From Moniliophthora roreri (taxonomy: Eukaryota; Basidiomycota; Agaricomycetes; Agaricales; Marasmiaceae): 64,000 bases of DNA. Each line of letters begins with the position of its first letter. Positions within the stretch are counted from its first letter, which is position 1. Shown here piece by piece: positions 55,162 through 64,000 of the stretch. The notes below the pieces were generated by a model. The model did not search any database, was not told the DNA's origin, and saw only the letters and a program-made list of their open reading frames with translations. Location of the stretch: NCBI GenBank assembly GCA_001466705.2, contig LATX02000111.1, positions 139,001 through 203,000 on the forward strand, in the 5' to 3' direction. A program made the translations under genes and the position numbers.

Positions 55162-57410
55162 CTACATTTGTCTTCTACGCATCAAATTCCTCCTCACACG
55201 CCTCCGTTCGCTACCAATCCCTGAACCCTTTCCCCACTGTAAGAATGGTTTTCCCTTTTCAGCTTCCTCTCCATCAAACAGACGATGATCAAGCCAACCC
55301 CATAGAGGCATTTCCATCTCACCCTTAACTAGCACCTTTGCACCGTCCAACAACCCAGAAGGCACCGGCGTCAGAATATGCACTTTTCCCCTAGACGAGT
55401 CTATACCCCGCACGAAAGCCAGTCCGAGCGAATGCGATGTTTGGGGTGAAGGATGGGGCTGTCCTTGTTTGTAAAGGCCGTCTTCAGAAGCAGGAGTGGA
55501 GACCAGGGCGACGATTGAGCCGTTCAAAACTTCTGAGAGTTCATCTGGAACAACATCCTCGCTCCCGGCGCCCGTCAAGATAACCTTGTCGAACGCCGTT
55601 TTGATATCCACTTCGTACGGATAACGTGCAAGTAGTGGAAGCGTAGTGTCCCACCTCTCCGCAACTGGAGTTTGGGCTCTGGGAGTGGGCGATGAAGAGA
55701 ACGAAGTAAAGAAGTACGAGAGTAGCGCTATAGTCCGATTATCTGCCGGTGTGTAACTTGTTGTGATATCCAATATTGGCTCGAGGTTGTGTACCTTACT
55801 CGTGGTTAAAGAGGTTGGAGGAATAGCCTGTGTTTGTATATTCCAACCGCCGACATTCGCCTGGCCTTCGAACTCAAATATGCATGTTGGCTCTGCAAGT
55901 TCTTCGATTCTTTTCACGAGATCAGCTCCTAGACCTTTGGTCCATCCCATTGTATTCACTACGAGAGGGACGCCTCCGGTATTACCATCACCAACAGAGA
56001 GTTGAAGGTCGAGTCGATATGTCTCGATGAGAGATTGTATGGCCGAGAGGTACTGTCCCGGTGATGATTTGGGCGTTAACGACCCCACAAAATGAGCGTA
56101 TCCAGGATGTGAGAGTGTGGGATGTGTCCATGGTGGTCCTTGAAGCCCTTCTTGTCAGCAGAATAATATGGAAGCAAGGTGAAAGATACATACCAAAGAC
56201 AGGTTTGGAGAGGACAGTGAGAGAAACGATACCTGGAGGCGTAAATTCGCTCTGGCCGAGATCCGTTTCGAGGTATGCGACGTAAGGAAATCTGTGGCAA
56301 AACCTGAGGCCGAGTGAAGCGCCCATGGCAACGGAAAACACACCTTTGAAGCAAAGAATTGGTTAATGTCCGTGCAAAGGTAGATTTCCCTGATTTTTTA
56401 GGCCCCTTCACTAGATACACTCCTGGCTTGTTCCCCGCGCTTTCCTTATCGGACATGGAAAAGGAGGGTAGAGCAAGATTCCACGACATGGGCAGGATGA
56501 AAGGATGTAGGCCCTTTCTCGGAGTTTCTGCTGTTACCTGGAGGCGTTCCTAGTTAATATTATACCGCGCAAAGCCAGACAAATGGAAGCGTACCAAGTA
56601 CACCCCTCGCAAACCACCAAGCACTGCATGGGGTATTGGCCGAAACGCACTCTCAAATATCCGACACACTCTTCCAAGTCCTTCGATGCCAGTCCGCAAT
56701 TCAGAGATCACGATGAGCGTGCTTGTATTATCACCATCCCCAACTAGATTTCTTAAATCCTCGGGCACTGGAAACTCCCCACCACAAAGTTCGGATTTTA
56801 CAGCAACTATGACCGGTATCGGTGCAGACTGTAACGCAAAGACCCTCTGCATTCCAGAGGACGGGTGTAGTGTGATACCACAGAGCGATATCGCGCCCCG
56901 GACAACTCGAAGGATGTACGAACCCAGTAGAACAAGCGTGTCGTCGATCTTCAGCGAAATTAAGACAGATCTGGAGTTGTTCTCACCGCTGTCTGAAAGG
57001 ACGGAGAAAAAGTTTTGATTAGGTATAGGATAGTACGTGGTGTTTAGCTTCTGCGGTTCATCATTTGCGAATTGGTGGCGTCTTATAGGTGCACTGGGCG
57101 AGTAGGCTCGTTCCTCTGCCTCTGTATCCGGTGTATCACGTTCGATATTTTCTTCTTCCTCGACGAAAATGATATGTTCATCATTCCCTTCTTCATCTAC
57201 CCCAGCTTCCTGGTCAAAGCATCTTTCTCTTTCCTGCTTTTTTCTCTTCCTTTTTTGTTTATTCCTTTCCTCGCTGTCGCGTTTTCTTTTAGAAGCTGTT
57301 GACTTGCTTTTTGACGTCGCTGCCGGAATAGGTGAAGGTGAAGGTGAAGGTGAAGAGTGGGAAGGCGAAGATGGATGTTTTGCTCGACGTGCTGCGAGCG
57401 CACTGATCAT
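55162..57410 (-). CDS. GRC3: Polynucleotide 5'-hydroxyl kinase Grc3 / NOL9
   Basis: Four exons: 56595-57410, 56344-56549, 56194-56291, 55162-56138; 2097 nt, 698 aa. Introns are 45, 52 and 55 nt. The N-terminal 90 residues are disordered and very basic (SKRKRDSEERNKQKRKRKKQ), a likely nucleolar signal, followed by an acidic stretch. Walker A GPKKSGKST is at 321-329; the conserved TDLGQSEFTPPG block is at 350-361; SLTPKSSPGQYL and MGWTKGLG are Grc3/Clp1-family motifs. The enzyme phosphorylates 5'-OH RNA ends during ITS2 pre-rRNA processing together with Las1. For intron 2 the acceptor TGCCACAG is preferred over GCCTCAG (40-nt intron); both keep the frame. Confidence 0.88.
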
Positions 57411-57544
57411 GGTGTGAATACTTCAAATTTTCAATGTCATCATCCACAACTTATTATTTGTCTCTGTGTACATATAAGATATTGAAACTTCATTAAGGTC
57501 TCTGAAGCTACAAGAATCCAGTTCTAAATCCAATGATTGATCTT

Positions 57545-59469
57545 CTAAACGACAAGATACTCATCAATAGTGAGTAGGGAATCAACTGAGAACAGCATTG
57601 CTTCACCACCTGCCACCTGGGCAACGCTAACCACATCAACTCCCGCCAAGCTCCCCTTTCCAATGAAGGTCACATCAACAGGGAAAAATGTCCCAACATC
57701 ATCTCCGCCGACACTGAAGATCAGAGAACCTGACCTGGTATCATCAGAAGCAGAGACAAGAGGAATGGTCCATGCAAGAGAATGAGAGGAAGGGTTGAGC
57801 GACCACTCGCCTGAATGCGAGGAAACAGCCGGATATGAACCATCGCTAAAAAGAAATTAGATACCATCCTGATTTTGCAACAGTGAGGTACATACGGGAG
57901 CGGTATGGAAATGACAAGATCATAGAGTGTTATGTCCTCGTTCTCCAGTTCGTACTCAATGCTGACCTCGCACGTTCCATCATTCGAAGGGGTGGGCCAG
58001 CAGTTGACTAAAAGTAAATGTGTTATCTAATTTGCTCGTTGATAAGCCAGAAAGACACTTACTTGACAATGGAACACTAGTTTCGTCTGTTCCAGCATAC
58101 CTCCATTTCAAAACGGCCAAACTTTGGCCAACCGGGAAGGAGCGAGAGGGGTCCTTCAACGCTACTACACGTTGCTGACCAGGGACAAACTTGGCGACAT
58201 TAGGATGTTGCTTGAATTGTAAACTGTTACCTCCAAAGTCGGTCGAGGGAGTGGCCAAAGTGAGGCGGACATTCGCGCAATTCGAGTCTGTGATCTGCAG
58301 GTTCATTTCTCCTTTCAGCTCCATAGCTTGAACGCCACCGTCACGGAGAAGAGAGAGAGAAAGTTGCTCTTTGATGACAGCATGGACGCTAGAGAATTGC
58401 TGAGTATAGTCATGCTGGTGACAAAAGTAGAAATACCTTTCCGCTTCAACTTCTGGCAGGCTTCCCCTCCCGTTGTTACCATGTGATGTTGGTTCATGGA
58501 TAGCGGATGGTGTTGGAGGTGCTGACATCTCAGTTACAGCCGGGGTCGCTGCCTGCAACATGTCTCCGCCCAACGCGTCAAGCAATTCGGCTTGTTTGGT
58601 TTTCTTGCTACCTAGCTTCATACCAGAACCTTTGAATGCAGGTGCACGGGCTACAGATGGTGCGGGAGATGACGTAGTGATTCGAGGAGGAGACGGGTCT
58701 GGCGCTTCGTATCTTGGGACAGGGGAATAGCCAGAAACACCTCCACCGAGATAGCTGCTTCCAGCGCCTCCAGCAGCTGCCCGGCGCTGCTGTTCTCTGC
58801 GTTGCATTTCTAGCTGCTTAGCACGACGCTTGAGCTCTTCTTTAGCTTCTGCCTCCTTGTTCTGTGAAATGATAAAGGATTAGTTAGTTCTGGCTGTGAG
58901 GCTGTAGAACCACATACTCTCGCTATTATCTCCTGGATCTTTTCTTCATGACTCTCCATCTCCAAAACGCTTCTGACCTGCATCAAGTTGACCTGTTCTC
59001 TGTATCCCAAGCTGACCACCTCGTCGAAGGCACCGAGGATTTCAAATGCTTTACTCAAGATTTCTCTCTCATCCGCCGTCCTGCAGAGATCAGAGACAAC
59101 TCTGGCGAATAAATGCAGCGTATCGATGTCGAGTAGGATGTTTGATGTTTTATTCGTAATGAGGACGATATAAAGGTCTTCCAGTGGCTGATACACATAT
59201 CGAACATCTGCAGTTTCCACTGTGGTATGTTGAGTGTTTGTCGGAATGAGCTTTGGGAATGATGCCAGTAAAGACTCTATCCTGGTTCGCGTCATATCGC
59301 GAAACTGGCGAGAAATGACGGCTGGGCATGAATGAGTAGGCTGCAAGCAGAAGTAACCAGATAAAAGCTTGCCTTTGCCGCCTTTTGTACAAATCGAAGC
59401 TGCTAGAACAACCTGAAGAAAGATCAGGATGACAATACCTCACTGGATGGCCGAGTTCTTGCTCACCAT
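57545..59469 (-). CDS. RET2: Coatomer subunit delta (delta-COP)
   Basis: Seven coding exons: 59467-59469 (ATG only), 59373-59412, 58918-59321, 58437-58861, 58063-58388, 57896-58007, 57545-57845; 1611 nt, 536 aa. The N-terminal longin domain reads VVLAASICTKGGKAVISRQF, PTNTQHTTVETADVRYVYQP and LHLFARVVSDLCR. A charged helical linker follows (NKEAEAKEELKRRAKQLEMQ), then a Ser/Pro-rich region with GSGMKLGSKKTKQAELLDAL. The mu-homology domain runs from about 291 (LRDGGVQAMELKGEMNLQI, KWRYAGTDE, INCWPTPSNDGTCEVSIEYE) to the terminal DEYLVV. Part of COPI coats for retrograde Golgi-to-ER traffic. Intron 2 (59322-59372) has a GC donor (AAAG/GCAAGC). Confidence 0.9.
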
Positions 59470-59985
59470 TCTCGAAATTCAGAAGTGAGCAATGGTACGT
59501 GCTGGTACGTGTCAATGAAAGTAGCGTAGTCACAGGTTGTGACAATCAAGCACTCTCAGGCGTCGGCTACTTAGCTCAAGCACTAGAAGACCTTTACTAT
59601 ATAATATTTTACAAGATATACAGATAGAATAACGTTTCTGTGCTTACAATTCTCACATGTCGTATTGGTACAAAGTACCTACAATCATGATGTATCTGCG
59701 AGAAGTTCTGGATAGGTAGCAACGTTCAACATGAAGATCTTTTCATAGGAACCTGTTTCTGCGCCGAATGCACGCCTCATTAGTAGAACCGACACAGCTG
59801 ACGTAGTTTCGAAGCATCATTAATGGAATGGACGATGTAAAACGCTGCAAGCCCAGTCCTTCATGTAGATTCTGAGTGCGAACCTCTTGTACTCGGGACT
59901 TGGATGGCGCTCTTGGCAAAGTACAAGATTACATTTCATCCAAAATAATGCACGCGACGACCAGTGTATGTATGTGAAGGGATAA
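59470..59985. other. Intergenic between RET2 and SDH4
   Basis: Holds the RET2 promoter/leader and the SDH4 3' end. No other gene seen. Confidence 0.5.
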
Positions 59986-60710
59986 TTATGCAGTCCAGAC
60001 TTTTGCGATGAGCTCGGTGAGACCTATTCAGCATATCAGTGAGGTCTCATGAATGAAGGTGTTTCCGAAACTTACCGATATCGTTCGTGTTGAATTGGTA
60101 AACGCCGACCATAACGCCGACAGTTGCTGCTCTCAAGGTCCAGGTAGCAATGGGTCCGATGACGGGGAACTTGCGCTTGTGTACGTAGTCCACGAGCATG
60201 GAATCGAACTGGAATGGATTGGAGGAGGTGAGGATATCGTCAGTGTTTAGGGATTCACGATTGGAAGTTCTGCACTACGTACCCCGATGTGACTGTGAAT
60301 GACCAGACTGATACCCAAAAGTCCATCCAGGATAGGATAATTTGAACCACTCGTGACGAATGCTGCAACTGTCATTGGGACTAACCCAGCAGAAAGCAGA
60401 CGCTCAAACGCCCAGTGATATGAACCATGCGTTCTTGAGGGTGGTGGAAATGAGGTTGGGTCGTTTATAGTGCCTTTGTAGATAGCTTGAAATAGGGGTG
60501 AGCAAGCGATTCACAATAAGGATCGAACTCAAAACTCACGACCACCAGGGACATAGGCATACTGATTTGCCTTTCTGACTGTATGGTCCATCAGCGACAA
60601 AAGCCAAAGACTGGTAGATTTTCAATACCTTGAATTGAAGCGATTCTAGGTGCAGCACGGTGGACGAGAGCTTTGGGCAGAGCCGAGCGGAGAACGAGTG
60701 AGGAGGCCAT
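59986..60710 (-). CDS. SDH4: Succinate dehydrogenase membrane anchor (CybS)
   Basis: Five exons: 60629-60710, 60540-60578, 60283-60485, 60076-60208, 59986-60023; 495 nt, 164 aa. The N-terminus (MASSLVLRSALPKALVHRAAPRIAS) is a typical mitochondrial targeting sequence: Arg/Ser rich with no acidic residues. Mature part: GTINDPTSFPPPSRTHGSYHWAFERLLSAGLVP, a first membrane helix, then SLVIHSHIGFDSMLVDYVHKR with the haem/quinone-site residues His104/His106 and Asp115-Tyr116. A third helix (ATWTLRAATVGVMVGVYQFN) and NDIGLTELIAKVWTA follow. It anchors complex II in the inner membrane. Head to head with the kinase gene across 0.8 kb. Confidence 0.88.
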
Positions 60711-61511
60711 AAGTAGTGGTCGATGGTCAAGGAAAATCACGGGTGCGAGGAGGGACTACCGGAGGTTCGGAACATGACCGGAGGACCATTCCTCCGGTCA
60801 TCCCTTTCCTTCCGACCTTATGCCACCAACACGTCGACTAGATATCCTGCTTGGGCTCTACTCTTCGAGACTTGACCTAATAAATCAAGCCGTCTAACTG
60901 GACGCCCGGCATTGATATCAATATGCTAGCACTGGTCTACTAACGATTTTCGGCTGTCATAGTGACTGCTCTGCGACAAGGATACTCAAAGCATACATGT
61001 GCGGGTGCCTGCCTACTTGCGCAGAGTTCATCACAATACTGTGCGACACTTGATTCCATCATGCTACCTGTCTGTTCATCATATTTGTCTCGTCGCGAAC
61101 ATGTATCATATGTAAACGATCTACACACCGCTGACCATCACGGAAAATTCACGTCGGACGAGTCCTCTTGGATACTCTGCAAGCAAGTTACGGGTCGACA
61201 TTGATAATTTGACCCCTAAATAACTTGTGCATTTACCGAGGACAGGGTAGCACTGCGGATTGGCACCGCAAAGATTAGATTAGTACAGTAAATTGACACG
61301 ACGCACTGCTCCTCGGTCGTGAAGAGACATTTTGTGATCCATGGGATCATCATACGGTGAAGATGAATTTATTACTTCAAAAGTCACGGAGACCGGATAA
61401 CGCCGTTACAACATCTTATTATACATCCCCCAAAGTCGCGGGCGGCAGATACTCCTCTTGTTCCCCTACCACCATCTTCCCCTCTTCCATCTACCATCGT
61501 ATCCGATAAAA
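60711..61511. other. Divergent promoter region SDH4 / YPK1
   Basis: About 0.8 kb between two divergent starts. Contains a short inverted repeat CCGGAGG...CCTCCGG around 60760-60800 and a pyrimidine-rich leader (CCCTCTTCCATCTACC) just before the kinase ATG. No gene supported. Confidence 0.5.
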
Positions 61512-63692
<2,181 letters not shown>

Positions 63693-64000
63693 GTCAAGGG
63701 TACATTCGGTCATCCGAGGACTCAGTTTTTTATTCTTCGTCGTTCAGTGACCTCGTCCAGGTTTTTGGGAAACAGTGTTTTGTCTTTGGCCTTTTGATTT
63801 CAACAGGTGTTTTGTATATCCCTTCCACGCTTTTTTGGCGATTATGCGTTATGGTTTGCGGGTCTTGTACAATATATAACTTAGAATACTAAAAGCATTC
63901 GATATGTGGTCTGTATGTACTCAACACCTGGGAGCTTGACTATTGCGAGTAACTTCGGAATACCGCCGAAACAGCATGCAAAGAAAGTGTAAGAGTCTGG
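63693..64000. other. 3' flank of the kinase gene
   Basis: T-rich 3' untranslated-like sequence; nothing else recognised before the window ends. Confidence 0.5.

Overview
The window is nuclear DNA of a filamentous basidiomycete, most likely an Agaricomycete. Genes are broken by many 45-65 nt introns (GT..AG with CTAAC/CTGAC-like branch points). The recognisable proteins are eukaryotic housekeeping genes, and the repeats are fungal chromodomain-type Ty3/gypsy (chromovirus) elements. All gene models here were spliced by hand from the sequence; every model called intact closes in frame.

Left part (1-9.5 kb): a small secreted Ser/Thr/Pro/Gly-rich repeat protein (-), a tandem pair of an unknown conserved family (decayed copy at 2-3.4 kb, intact 711-aa copy at 3.8-6.0 kb), and a MYND zinc-finger protein (-) whose finger is completed by an 18-nt micro-exon.

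9.5-28.1 kb: a duplicated O-methyltransferase (OMT)/epoxide hydrolase (EH) cluster. It holds four OMT copies, A to D, with the same 10-exon plan including a 14-nt micro-exon beside the catalytic His. B and C are intact, D has one in-frame TAG, and A is a pseudogene. One complete EH (24.6-26.2 kb) faces OMT-D tail to tail; a dead EH faces OMT-B the same way. B and C, with their upstream DNA, form a large inverted duplication centred on an actin pseudogene. The intact OMTs and EH could act on a shared small-molecule substrate, but the sequence does not name it.

28.2-51.1 kb: a nest of mobile elements. A full-length chromovirus (E4, - strand) with a CTATG target-site duplication lies inside the 3' gene of another (E3, + strand). 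The 3' LTR of E3 abuts E2, and the 3' LTR of E2 abuts E1. An opposite-strand relic (E0), two solo LTRs with perfect target duplications, and terminal-inverted-repeat elements lie to the left. All five chromoviruses carry sequence from an extra gene (ORF3) between integrase/chromodomain and 3' LTR, with Gag-like zinc knuckles and an overlapping +1 frame. Their coding frames are eroded mainly by CGA to TGA changes, pointing to CpG methylation and deamination.

51.1-54 kb is AT-rich, repeat-bearing and gene-free. From 54 kb to the end is a compact conserved block: SWP1 (oligosaccharyltransferase), GRC3 (rRNA-processing polynucleotide kinase), RET2 (delta-COP) and SDH4 (complex II anchor), all on -, then a YPK1/Gad8-type AGC kinase on +.
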